From Lachnospiraceae bacterium (GTDB lineage: Bacteria; Bacillota; Clostridia; Lachnospirales; Lachnospiraceae): 64,000 bases of DNA. The DNA lies in NCBI GenBank assembly GCA_017480195.1, contig JAFVBE010000002.1, forward strand, positions 1 through 64,000, given 5' to 3'. Below the pieces are notes generated by a model. That model saw nothing but the letters and a program-made list of their open reading frames with translations, searched no databases and was not told where the DNA came from. Shown here in pieces: positions 36,771 through 44,130 of the stretch. How positions within the stretch are numbered: the stretch's first letter is position 1; each line of letters opens with the position of its first letter. The translations under genes and the position numbers were made by a program.

Positions 36771-38303
36771 ATGAACAAAAACGAAGAATACATAATTACA
36801 ATCGAAGATATAGGCGCAGATGGCGAGGGAATAGGACATATAGCCGATGCAGATAATACAGGTGGTTTAAGTGCGGATGATTTTGGTGATACCAAGGACA
36901 AAAGGGGAATAACTGTCTTTGTCAAGGACACAGTCGTCGGTGATGAGGTTAAGGTTAAGATAATCAAGGTAAAGAAGAATTATGTCTATGGCAGGCTTAT
37001 GGAGATAATTAAACCATCACCTTACAGAGTCACCGCTGCATGCCCGAAGGCGAGAAGCTGTGGGGGATGTACCCTGATGCATATGTCTTATGAAAGCCAG
37101 CTTGATTATAAGAAGAATAAAGTTATAAGCTGTCTTGAGCGAATCGGAGGCATTAGGGATGCAGAAGGTCTTGTGGAAGAGATATATGGTATGGATGCGC
37201 CTTACAATTACAGGAACAAGATGCAGTTTCCTGTAGGGGTTGATAAGGATGGAAATATTAAGATAGGCTTTTATGCAGGCAGGACACATTCAATTATAGA
37301 TTTGGATGAATGTATAACCGGACATAAGGTTAATAATTATATTTTAAATAATCTTCGTATCTGGATAAGTGATAATTACAAAAAGGATAAAAGTTTTGTA
37401 TATAATGAGGAATTACATAAAGGCTTGCTCAGACATATAGTAACGAGAGTTGGTTTTTCAACAGGCGAGCTAAGTGTATGTCTTGTTATTAATGGGGACA
37501 GATTTAGCAGGGATAAATCAAGAGATGTCAAGATAAAGGAGGAACTGCTCAGTTGTCTGAAAGATGCAGTCGATGAATATAATAAATTTTATTTGGAAGC
37601 AGACAAGAAGGCAGTTGAATCAAATGGCGATTATAAGGTAAAGTTGACAAATCTAAGCCTGAACATAAATAAAGAAAAGACTAATAAGATACTTGGCGAT
37701 AAAAACATAACCATATATGGAGAGGATTATATCACAGACTATATCGGAGATGTCAGGTTTAATGTATCGCCACAATCATTCTTTCAGGTTAATCCCATAC
37801 AGACGAAAAGGCTGTATGGTAAGGCTCTTGAATATGCAGACCTAAGTGGAAATGAAATTGTCTGGGATATGTACTGTGGCATAGGAACCATATCACTTTT
37901 TTTGGCACAGAAGGCAAAGAAGGTATATGGTGTGGAGATAGTTCCGCAGGCAATAGAGGATGCGAAGAAAAATGCTGTATTGAACAGTCTGACCAATACA
38001 GAGTTTTACTGTGGTAAGGCAGAAGAGATTGTACCAAAGGTTTATGAAGAAACCGGTATCAAACCGGATGTCATAGTAGTAGATCCACCAAGAAAGGGCT
38101 GCGACACAACACTTCTTGATACTATATCGGATATGTCACCAAAACGGCTTGTATATGTAAGCTGTGATCCTGCTACATTGGCAAGGGATATAAAGTATCT
38201 TTCTGACAAGGGCTTTAGGTTGAAAAAAGCAGCGGTGTATGATCAGTTCTGCCATAGCACACATTGCGAGGTAGTAGTTCTTCTGTCAGGGAAACAGAAG
38301 TAA
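36771..38303 (+). CDS. rlmD: 23S rRNA (uracil-5-)-methyltransferase, RlmD/RumA type
   Basis: This is a 510-residue TrmA-family enzyme. The N-terminal TRAM domain is interrupted by an acidic insertion (about residues 24-44). Cys91, Cys97 and Cys100 (CPKARSCGGC), with a further cysteine, fit the Fe-S cluster of RlmD. The catalytic half has SFFQVNPIQTKRLY, SAM-binding WDMYCGIGTISLFLA, VVDPPRKGCD, and the nucleophile in VYVSCDPATLARD. It methylates U1939 or a related uridine of 23S rRNA. Family certain, exact position inferred. Convergent with the HxlR gene. Confidence 0.88.
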   Translation: MNKNEEYIITIEDIGADGEGIGHIADADNTGGLSADDFGDTKDKRGITVFVKDTVVGDEVKVKIIKVKKNYVYGRLMEIIKPSPYRVTAACPKARSCGGCTLMHMSYESQLDYKKNKVISCLERIGGIRDAEGLVEEIYGMDAPYNYRNKMQFPVGVDKDGNIKIGFYAGRTHSIIDLDECITGHKVNNYILNNLRIWISDNYKKDKSFVYNEELHKGLLRHIVTRVGFSTGELSVCLVINGDRFSRDKSRDVKIKEELLSCLKDAVDEYNKFYLEADKKAVESNGDYKVKLTNLSLNINKEKTNKILGDKNITIYGEDYITDYIGDVRFNVSPQSFFQVNPIQTKRLYGKALEYADLSGNEIVWDMYCGIGTISLFLAQKAKKVYGVEIVPQAIEDAKKNAVLNSLTNTEFYCGKAEEIVPKVYEETGIKPDVIVVDPPRKGCDTTLLDTISDMSPKRLVYVSCDPATLARDIKYLSDKGFRLKKAAVYDQFCHSTHCEVVVLLSGKQK

Positions 38304-38342
38304 AAGTACAGAAAAAGGCTTGAAATATAGGGCTTCTGCTTT

Positions 38343-38690
38343 TTATTCGCAAGGAACAGGTACACCTGCAATTTCAAAGTAATGTTCGCCCCAATCACAT
38401 AGAGCCTGTACGATTGGAACGAGAGATTGTCCAAATTCGGTCAGGGAGTATTCTGTTTTTGGAGGAACGACGGGATAAAGAGTACGATTAATAATTTCGT
38501 CTTCTTCCAGTTCCTTCAGTTGTTTGCTGAGCATCCGCGGCGTTGCCTGCGGAACTGCCTTTTGTATTTCATTATATCTGCGAGTTCCGTTAATTAGTTC
38601 ATAAATAATCAGTGCTTTATATTTTCCGCCGATGACATCCATTGCCGCCTCTACCGGACAGTTGTAGGTTTTGATTTTCTCAATATTCAT
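38343..38690 (-). CDS. HxlR-family (YodB-like) redox-sensing regulator
   Basis: This is a 115-residue winged-helix protein. The start at 38690 (MNIEKIKTYNCPVEAAMDVIGG) follows GGAG. The longer frame upstream would cross the promoter. The conserved N-terminal Cys11 in NCPVE corresponds to the sensing Cys of YodB/CatR-type regulators, and GGKYKALIIYELINGTRRYNEI and PRMLSKQLKELEED complete the fold. YodB relatives repress nitro- and azo-reductases until thiol-reactive quinones or diamide modify the Cys. The divergent genes here (NTF2-like, nitroreductase, FMN reductase) fit such a regulon, and TACT-N7-AGTA lies in the shared region. A decayed second copy lies at 46945-47139. Confidence 0.88.
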   Translation of the reverse strand: MNIEKIKTYNCPVEAAMDVIGGKYKALIIYELINGTRRYNEIQKAVPQATPRMLSKQLKELEEDEIINRTLYPVVPPKTEYSLTEFGQSLVPIVQALCDWGEHYFEIAGVPVPCE

Positions 38691-38707
38691 CTGTGTTCTC
38701 CTAACTA

Positions 38708-38770
38708 TACTTTTTGATAGTATATCACAAAAATGTGCGTTCTTGTCAAAATGGTAATTCTGGCTATAAT
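38708..38770 (+). promoter_or_regulatory. Divergent region: YodB-like operator and promoter
   Basis: TACT-N7-AGTA (38708-38722) equals the published B. subtilis YodB/CatR operator pattern. It lies 20 bp upstream of TTGTCA (38743-38748), with TATAAT at 38765-38770 (spacer 16), which should drive the plus-strand redox genes. A near copy of the whole region occurs at 47157-47218. Confidence 0.7.
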
Positions 38771-38830
38771 TATATTCATGAAGGGCAGAAATGTCAATCA
38801 CAAATCAAATTAAGTAAAGGAGACTATATA

Positions 38831-39199
38831 ATGGAAAAGATTAAAGTGTCAGATTACGAAGAGGTTCTTGCAACGGTAGCAAAGTACACAGATGCGTGCA
38901 AAGAAGGTAAGAGTGATATTATGAAGCCGGCTTTCACAGAGAATGCTCTGATGTATGGCTATCTGAACGGTGAGTATTATAATGGTTCTATCGAGGCACT
39001 GTACGGTGCAGTTGATGCGTTTGGAGCAGCACCGGAGACAAAGGCAAGAGTAGATGTGCTGAGCATTGAAGGAACTGCGGCGGTTGTTCGAGTAACTCTT
39101 GAAGACTGGCATGGACTTGCTTTCACAGATTTCCATAACCTTATCAAGGAAGATGGACAGTGGAAGATTATTGCCAAAGTATTCCATCAGTATCAGTAA
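38831..39199 (+). CDS. NTF2-like / lumazine-binding-type small protein
   Basis: This is a 122-residue protein of the SnoaL/NTF2-like alpha-plus-beta cone fold (DYEEVLATVAKYTDACKEG at the N-terminus, GLAFTDFHNLIKEDGQWKII near the C-terminus), most like the putative lumazine-binding group. The exact ligand is unknown. These proteins often sit beside flavoenzymes. The start at 38831 follows AAAGGAG. First gene of the putative HxlR-controlled unit with nitroreductase and FMN reductase. Confidence 0.75.
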   Translation: MEKIKVSDYEEVLATVAKYTDACKEGKSDIMKPAFTENALMYGYLNGEYYNGSIEALYGAVDAFGAAPETKARVDVLSIEGTAAVVRVTLEDWHGLAFTDFHNLIKEDGQWKIIAKVFHQYQ

Positions 39200-39217
39200 T
39201 ATTTCGGAGGTTAAAGT

Positions 39218-39736
39218 ATGAGTTTTTTGGAACTTGCTGCTGAAAGGTATTCCGTTCGCTCTTTTTCGGATAGACCGGTGGAGCAGGAAAAAATAGACCG
39301 AATCCTAAAGGCGGCACAGCTTGCACCGACGGCGGTCAATTTTCAGCCACAGATGATTTATGTGCTAAAAAGCGAAGAGGCGATGGATAAGATTAATCAC
39401 CTCTGTCGCTGCGTCTACGGTGCGCCATTGGCCTTTCTAATCTGCAGCGATGAGAGCAAGACATGGAAGAGTCAGACGGAACGCGGGTACAGCAGCGGAG
39501 AGATGGATTGCAGCATCGTGTGTACACACATGATGCTCGAAGCATGGGAACAGGGAATTGGATCAGTGTGGGTAAGACTTTTTGATGTAAAGGCTGTTGC
39601 TAAAGCATTTAATCTTCCTCACAACATTAAACCAATCTGCCTTCTTCCGATAGGGTATGCTACAGATGACTGTGTCCCTTATGCTCCGTGGCATGATGTG
39701 TATAGACCGATTGAGGATTTTGTGGAGGAACTGTAA
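39218..39736 (+). CDS. Nitroreductase-family flavoprotein
   Basis: This is a 172-residue FMN-dependent oxidoreductase. It has the FMN-binding RYSVRSFSDRPVEQEKIDRI near the N-terminus, LAPTAVNFQPQ, and the C-terminal LPIGYATD typical of the NfsB/FRase type. It would reduce nitro compounds or quinones with NAD(P)H. The ribosome site CGGAGG is 18 bp after the NTF2-like gene, and the next gene follows by 3 bp, so the three are co-transcribed. The regulator upstream suggests induction by electrophiles. Confidence 0.88.
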   Translation: MSFLELAAERYSVRSFSDRPVEQEKIDRILKAAQLAPTAVNFQPQMIYVLKSEEAMDKINHLCRCVYGAPLAFLICSDESKTWKSQTERGYSSGEMDCSIVCTHMMLEAWEQGIGSVWVRLFDVKAVAKAFNLPHNIKPICLLPIGYATDDCVPYAPWHDVYRPIEDFVEEL

Positions 39737-39739
39737 GTT

Positions 39740-40288
39740 ATGGCAAAAAATATAATTATTTTGAATGGAAGTCCGCGTCCCAAGGGAAATACATCTGCTC
39801 TCACAGCAGAGTTTAAGAGAGGTGCGGAGGAAAGCGGAAATAAGGTGACGGAGTTTCAATTGTCACGAATGAAAATCAATGGATGTCTCGGATGCTGGCA
39901 TGGTGGGAAAGACCCGGAGCATCCTTGCACACAGAAAGATGATATGGAGCAGATTTATCCACTTTACAAAGAAGCAGATGTGGTTGTTCTGGCATCTCCG
40001 TTATATTACTGGTTCATCTCCGGATTTTTGAAGAATGCATTTGATCGTTTATTTGCTATTGCAGAATGTGATGCAAATTATAGGAATCCAAAAAAAGAAT
40101 CCGTTCTCATTATGGCAGCCGAAGGTGCCGGATTTGAAGAGAGTGAACATTGGTATGATCATCTTGAAAAGCATATCGGATGGAAAAGTCTCGGAAAGAT
40201 TTTGTGCGGATATGTAACGCAGCCTGGAGATAACGAGGGCAAAAAAGAATTGCAACAGGCGTATGAACTTGGAAAATCTATCCGGTAA
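39740..40288 (+). CDS. NADPH-dependent FMN reductase / flavodoxin-fold protein
   Basis: This is a 182-residue flavodoxin-like-fold enzyme. It has the FMN phosphate loop LNGSPRPKGNTSAL (residues 6-19), the cysteine-bearing NGCLGCWHGGKDPEHPC loop, and ASPLYYWFISGFLKNAFDRL. Members reduce FMN, quinones or nitroaromatics. It overlaps functionally with the nitroreductase 3 bp upstream. Only 1 bp after its stop lies a relic of a different flavoprotein gene. Confidence 0.85.
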   Translation: MAKNIIILNGSPRPKGNTSALTAEFKRGAEESGNKVTEFQLSRMKINGCLGCWHGGKDPEHPCTQKDDMEQIYPLYKEADVVVLASPLYYWFISGFLKNAFDRLFAIAECDANYRNPKKESVLIMAAEGAGFEESEHWYDHLEKHIGWKSLGKILCGYVTQPGDNEGKKELQQAYELGKSIR

Positions 40289-40289
40289 A

Positions 40290-40349
40290 GAACAGGTCGG
40301 AAAAGCTTGGAGTGCCGGTGCAGGATTGATGAAGACTCTAAAAATGTAA
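40290..40349 (+). pseudogene. C-terminal 19-codon relic of a flavin reductase
   Basis: In frame, this stretch reads EQVGKAWSAGAGLMKTLKM and stop. It matches the end of the intact flavin reductase at 47304-47876 (KVGQAWNAGAELMKK). The rest of the gene is missing, so the FMN reductase and this tail were joined by a deletion. It has no start codon of its own. Confidence 0.65.
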
Positions 40350-40387
40350 TTGAATGTTATGACCTACATTCGGGCTTATATCATGGA

Positions 40388-40427
40388 TTGACATCTTTCT
40401 ATATGTCTGATAATATAATATATAGAA
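40388..40427 (+). promoter_or_regulatory. arsR promoter and candidate operator
   Basis: TTGACA (40388-40393) and TAATAT (40411-40416) are 17 bp apart. The inverted repeat TTCTATAT (40397-40404) / ATATAGAA (40420-40427) surrounds the -10 and is a plausible ArsR-family operator for autoregulation. Confidence 0.6.
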
Positions 40428-40449
40428 ACTATTCAATGTGAGGTGAGCT

Positions 40450-40761
40450 ATGGAGCAGATTTATACAGATACGACAAAGATACTCAAGGCTCTGTCCGAA
40501 CCGAAACGTCTGCGAATTGTGGATATGCTGTCGTGTGGAGAATTATGTGCCTGTGAGATTTTGGAGGAGTTTCATATCACACAACCGACATTGTCACATG
40601 ATATGAAGGTGCTGGTAGAGGCAGGTATCGTGATTGACCGAAGAGAAGGTAAAAATATATATTATACGCTGGATAAAGAAGTTCTTATGAAGCTGCATCA
40701 GACACTTGGAAAAATATTCGAGGATAAACCGGATTGCATCTGTCATAAGAAGGATTGTTAA
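40450..40761 (+). CDS. arsR: ArsR-family metalloid-responsive repressor
   Basis: This is a 103-residue winged-helix repressor. ELCACEILEEFHITQPTLSHDMKVL carries the alpha-3 cysteine pair (ELCACE) characteristic of arsenite-sensing ArsR. Further cysteines lie in the tail (CICHKKDC). Arsenite binding releases it from DNA. It is intact, whereas the arsenite pump gene that follows is broken, so the resistance function it would control is probably lost, at least locally. Ribosome site GTGAGG. Confidence 0.85.
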   Translation: MEQIYTDTTKILKALSEPKRLRIVDMLSCGELCACEILEEFHITQPTLSHDMKVLVEAGIVIDRREGKNIYYTLDKEVLMKLHQTLGKIFEDKPDCICHKKDC

Positions 40762-40783
40762 GCCGAGGGAATAACCCTCGGCT
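40761..40783 (+). terminator. Stem-loop after arsR
   Basis: AGCCGAGGG (40761-40769) and CCCTCGGCT (40775-40783) form a 9-bp stem with a 5-nt loop. No uridine tract follows, so it may be an attenuator or mRNA stabiliser between arsR and the acr3 relic rather than a full terminator. Confidence 0.6.
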
Positions 40784-40839
40784 GATAATCAGACATACAT
40801 ATAGAAAAATTGCAATATTTCAATATAAGGAGAGTAGTA

Positions 40840-41107
40840 ATGGATAGTAAGAAAAAAGAAATTAATACATTTCAGCAATATTATAGCATATGGTGCAGGT
40901 AAGCTGTTTAAGTTGCCGCATGATGTCGCAGCTCCGGCAGGTATGATTGGTGCATCGAATTTCTTTGAGCTTGCTGTGGCGGTTGCGATTGCCCTCTTTG
41001 GTACAACAAGTCCTGCAGCACTTGCTACGACAGTAGGAGTTCTTACCGAGGTTCCGGTTATGCTTACACTCGTTAGGATAGCCAATAAAACAAAAGATAA
41101 ATTTTAA
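40840..41107 (+). pseudogene. ACR3-type arsenite efflux gene with a large internal deletion
   Basis: ATG 40840, with AAGGAG before it, reads [18 protein letters not shown] and then a stop. This opening is typical of ACR3 pumps. From about 40890 another frame reads [19 protein letters not shown] and continues through [17 protein letters not shown] to the stop at 41107, which is the last about 75 residues of ACR3. About 250 residues with most membrane segments are missing and the two ends are out of frame. Ribosome site and position after arsR show that it was once the arsenite exporter. Confidence 0.8.
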
Positions 41108-41176
41108 AATTATATTTCCATTATCTCCGATAATATATTATAATCTTATAAATTAATATTTATAGGAGAATTAAAG

Positions 41177-42373
41177 ATGGCTAAGAAAGAAAATTTATAC
41201 AGAGATTATGGAATTGCAACACAGGCTATACATACAGGTACGGATTATGATGAGGGGACAGGTGCGGTAAGACGACCGCTTCATATGGCAAACAGTTACA
41301 AGCTGCCGGATGACTTGTCGCAGGTTAATTATTCCTCTACCGACCTTCTGATGTATTCAAGAAATGGCAATCCGAATCAGCATTGGCTCGAGGAGAAGAT
41401 TGCTGCACTGCACAATGCGGATGATGCTGTCGTACTTGCGAGCGGTGTCGGTGCACTTCATGCGCTTTTCTGGACATTATTGAAGACAGGTGACAGAGTG
41501 GTATATCCAAATGTCAGTTATATGGCGGTCTATCGTATGTTTCACGAGCTTTTCAACAACAAATTCGGCGTTGATACGGTTATGGTGGATATGACGGATT
41601 TAGATGCGGTTAAAAAGGCGATTACACCGGGAACCCGTCTTGTACATATTGAGACACCGGACAATCCGACCAACGGAGTGACAGATATAGAAGCGATAGT
41701 TAAGCTTGCTCATGAAAACGGTGCGGTAGTATCTGTAGACAATACATTTGCTTCACCATATAATCAAAAGCCGTTGGAGCTTGGCGCTGATTTCGTAGTG
41801 GAGGCTCTGACCAAGTTTATCAACGGCCATGGAGATGCCCAGGGAGGTGCGATCATATCCAATGACCTGGAAACAATGGATCGCATTCGCTATGAGGCGC
41901 AGGTAAATGTTGGTTCCGTTATCAGCCCATTTAACGCATGGCAGATATTCCGAGGCTCCGTTACTTTTCCCCTCCGCATGAAGCAAATCAATGAGTCATC
42001 ACAGAAGATTGCCGAGTGGCTTGAGCAAAGAGATAATGTTACTTTTGTTTCCTATCCGGGACTTCCGAGTAATCCGGGACATGAGCTTGCCAAACGCCAG
42101 ATGACAAATGGCTATGGCGGTGTAATCTCCTTTGGTGTTGATACTGATGATAAGACTGTGGAACGCTTCTGCGCAGCATTGAAGGTTGTTACCTTTGCGG
42201 TATCACTTGGACATGACGAGAGTCTTATCTTCCCGCAGCCAAGCTATGATGAGCGTATAAATCTTTATCCTGAAAAGTTCAGAAAAGGCTTTATCCGTTT
42301 TTCTGTAGGTCTCGAAGAACCGGAGGATATTATAGCGGATTTGGATCAGGCTTTACGCTCTGTTGGATTATAA
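41177..42373 (+). CDS. PLP-dependent trans-sulfuration enzyme (cystathionine gamma-synthase/lyase family)
   Basis: This is a 398-residue Cys/Met-metabolism PLP enzyme. The PLP-binding Lys213 is in EALTKFINGHGDAQGG. VDNTFASPYNQKPLELGAD and the C-terminal SLGHDESLIFPQPS with RFSVGLEEPEDIIADL place it in the MetB/MetC/MegL family. It could act as cystathionine lyase, methionine gamma-lyase or O-acetylhomoserine-type synthase, and motifs alone do not decide. No S-box riboswitch is visible in the 69 bp upstream. The nitrilase-type gene follows by 48 bp. Confidence 0.85.
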   Translation: MAKKENLYRDYGIATQAIHTGTDYDEGTGAVRRPLHMANSYKLPDDLSQVNYSSTDLLMYSRNGNPNQHWLEEKIAALHNADDAVVLASGVGALHALFWTLLKTGDRVVYPNVSYMAVYRMFHELFNNKFGVDTVMVDMTDLDAVKKAITPGTRLVHIETPDNPTNGVTDIEAIVKLAHENGAVVSVDNTFASPYNQKPLELGADFVVEALTKFINGHGDAQGGAIISNDLETMDRIRYEAQVNVGSVISPFNAWQIFRGSVTFPLRMKQINESSQKIAEWLEQRDNVTFVSYPGLPSNPGHELAKRQMTNGYGGVISFGVDTDDKTVERFCAALKVVTFAVSLGHDESLIFPQPSYDERINLYPEKFRKGFIRFSVGLEEPEDIIADLDQALRSVGL

Positions 42374-42421
42374 AGAAAGACTTAATACTTTTTAGCGGCA
42401 TTTGTTGAGATGGGGCAAATT

Positions 42422-43219
42422 ATGAAGATAGCATTGGCTCAGATGAGTATGTCTTCCGATATGGAAGCAAATTATGAAAAAACTATAAAGCTTATAAAAG
42501 AGGCTTCCGAAAAGAAAGCAGATATAATAGCTTTTCCGGAGATTCAACTGACACCGTTCTTTCCGCAATATGAAAATATGGATGTATCTGATTATGTTAT
42601 AACCTTGGAGCACCCGTATGTCAAAGGAATATGCGATGCCTGTCGGGAACACAGTATTTTTGCTTCTCCGAATTTTTACATCGAAGAGTGCGGCAAAAGA
42701 TATGACATGAGCCTTTTGATTGATGATGAAGGAAATATCATTGGCAAGCAAAAGATGGTACACATCGCTCAGTGTGTGCAGTTTTACGAACAGAGCTATT
42801 ACACACCATCTGAAGAGGGATTCTCTGTATTTGATACAAAGTTTGGAAAGATAGGTATTGTGGTCTGCTTTGACCGACATTATCCGGAGAGTATCAGGAC
42901 GGAGGCTCTAAAAGGGGCAGAACTTATTCTCGTGCCGACAGCAAATACGATGGCAGAGCCATCTGATCTTTTTCAATGGGAAATCCGTGTTCAGGCTTTC
43001 CAGAACAGCGTGAACATTGCTATGTGTAATCGAGTTGGAAAAGAAGGTGAAATGGAGTTTTCCGGAGAGTCTGTTGTAAGTGATTACAATGGGAAGACTA
43101 TAGGTCTTGCCGGAAACACAGAAGAACTTCTAATATCGGAGGTCGATCTTCCTTGCGCGACCAAAGAAAGAGAGGCGAAACCATACACTTCGCTAAGAAG
43201 ATTGGAGTTGTATGATTAG
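42422..43219 (+). CDS. Carbon-nitrogen hydrolase (nitrilase superfamily)
   Basis: This is a 265-residue enzyme with the Glu-Lys-Cys triad Glu40 (AFPEIQ), Lys111 (GKQKMVHI) and Cys149 (IVVCFDRHYPE). The pattern is close to amidases of N-carbamoylputrescine or omega-amidase type. The substrate is an amide or carbamoyl compound and cannot be narrowed. Start 42422 is chosen because the protein then begins with the usual MKIALAQMSM. An ATG 12 bp upstream is possible. Confidence 0.82.
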   Translation: MKIALAQMSMSSDMEANYEKTIKLIKEASEKKADIIAFPEIQLTPFFPQYENMDVSDYVITLEHPYVKGICDACREHSIFASPNFYIEECGKRYDMSLLIDDEGNIIGKQKMVHIAQCVQFYEQSYYTPSEEGFSVFDTKFGKIGIVVCFDRHYPESIRTEALKGAELILVPTANTMAEPSDLFQWEIRVQAFQNSVNIAMCNRVGKEGEMEFSGESVVSDYNGKTIGLAGNTEELLISEVDLPCATKEREAKPYTSLRRLELYD

Positions 43220-43240
43220 TTCCTTTAGCTGACTTTACGA

Positions 43241-43324
43241 TTACCCAATCACGATTTCTTCGGTACGACCGTTGACATTCAAGGCATCTTCCTGCAGCCC
43301 GTGTGCCTCTTTTTTTCCTTGTGA
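43241..43324 (-). pseudogene. Possible C-terminal relic of a minus-strand gene
   Basis: Read on the minus strand, the segment gives KKEAHGLQEDALNVNGRTEE and ends IVIG-stop at 43241. It looks like protein sequence rather than random translation, but no start or upstream part is present and I cannot name a family. It may alternatively be a chance open stretch. Confidence 0.25.
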
Positions 43325-43360
43325 GATGTGGGAAAATGATGTAATATAAGATATAGCTAC

Positions 43361-43369
43361 TGTTATAAT
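43361..43369 (+). promoter_or_regulatory. Extended -10 promoter before the flavodoxin-like gene
   Basis: TGTTATAAT (TG at 43361-43362, TATAAT at 43364-43369) is an extended -10 element about 105 bp before the ATG at 43474. No good -35 accompanies it. Confidence 0.4.
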
Positions 43370-43473
43370 GTGGGGTGTTTAAAGGAAGATGTGAGGTGCT
43401 GTAATCAAAGGGATATAGCGAAGATGATGTTTAAGGATTAAATATAGATTATATAATTGCAGGGAGGAAAAAA

Positions 43474-44092
43474 ATGAAAGTATTAATTATTAACGGAAGT
43501 CCGAGAGTAAACGGAAACACAACCATTGCAGTTAATGAGATGGTAAAGGTATTTGAGGCAGAGGGCGTAGAAGCAGAGGTTGTTCAGATTGGAAATAAGG
43601 ATGTACGCGGATGTATAGCCTGCGGAGCCTGCTTTAAGAAGGGACAATGTGTATTTAACGATGTGGTAAATGAGCTGGCACCAAAGTTTGAGGAGGCAGA
43701 CGGTCTTGTGGTAGCTTCACCGGTTTATTATGCTTCGGCAAATGCAACTCTCATTGCCTGTCTGGACAGACTATTTTACAGCACACACTTTGATAAGACT
43801 ATGAAGGTTGGTGCAAGTGTTGTTGTTGCAAGACGAGGAGGTCTTTCATCAACCTTTGATGAGCTTAACAAGTATTTTACAATCTGTGGAATGCCTGTGG
43901 CATCAAGTCAGTATTGGAACAGCGTACACGGCAGAGAACCGGGGGGAGGCAGAGCAGGATGCAGAAGGTCTTCAGACAATGAGAGTCCTTGCGAAAAACA
44001 TGACTTTCCTTATGAAGAGTATCGCACTCGGTAAGGAAAAATACGGTCTGCCTGAAAAAGAAGAATGGCAGTCGACACATTTTATAAGATAG
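43474..44092 (+). pseudogene. Flavodoxin-fold NAD(P)H reductase gene with a frameshift
   Basis: The first about 157 codons encode a flavodoxin-fold reductase: FMN loop INGSPRVNGNTT, the cysteines GCIACGACFKKGQC, and VASPVYYASANATL. At the run of six G (43941-43946) the frame changes. The original frame ends at 44034 with unrelated residues, whereas another frame continues with EAEQDAEGLQTMRVLAKNMT to the stop at 44092, as in intact relatives. Removing one G restores a full protein of about 205 residues. It may be a pseudogene, a phase-variable tract or a sequencing error. Ribosome site GGGAGG. Confidence 0.8.
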
Positions 44093-44130
44093 AAGAACCG
44101 AGAAAGACAGCATAGAGGTAACGCATATTA

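Noticed and set aside
38291..38337. Terminator between rlmD and the convergent HxlR gene
   Set aside because: CAGAAG/CTTCTG with a following T run can pair only with bulges. Not convincing enough to call.
38691..38801. N-terminal extension of the HxlR protein on the minus strand
   Set aside because: It runs through the shared promoter-operator region. Family proteins begin just before the NCP motif.
38714..38830. Upstream extension of the NTF2-like protein
   Set aside because: It would include the promoter -35/-10 elements. ATG 38831 follows AAAGGAG.
41108..41176. S-box or other sulfur riboswitch before the trans-sulfuration gene
   Set aside because: The gap is only 69 bp, AT-rich and without the conserved riboswitch helices.
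43283..43317. AGGCA/TGCCT hairpin with a T run as a terminator of the nitrilase gene
   Set aside because: The stem has only five pairs and a long loop, so it was too weak to list as a feature.
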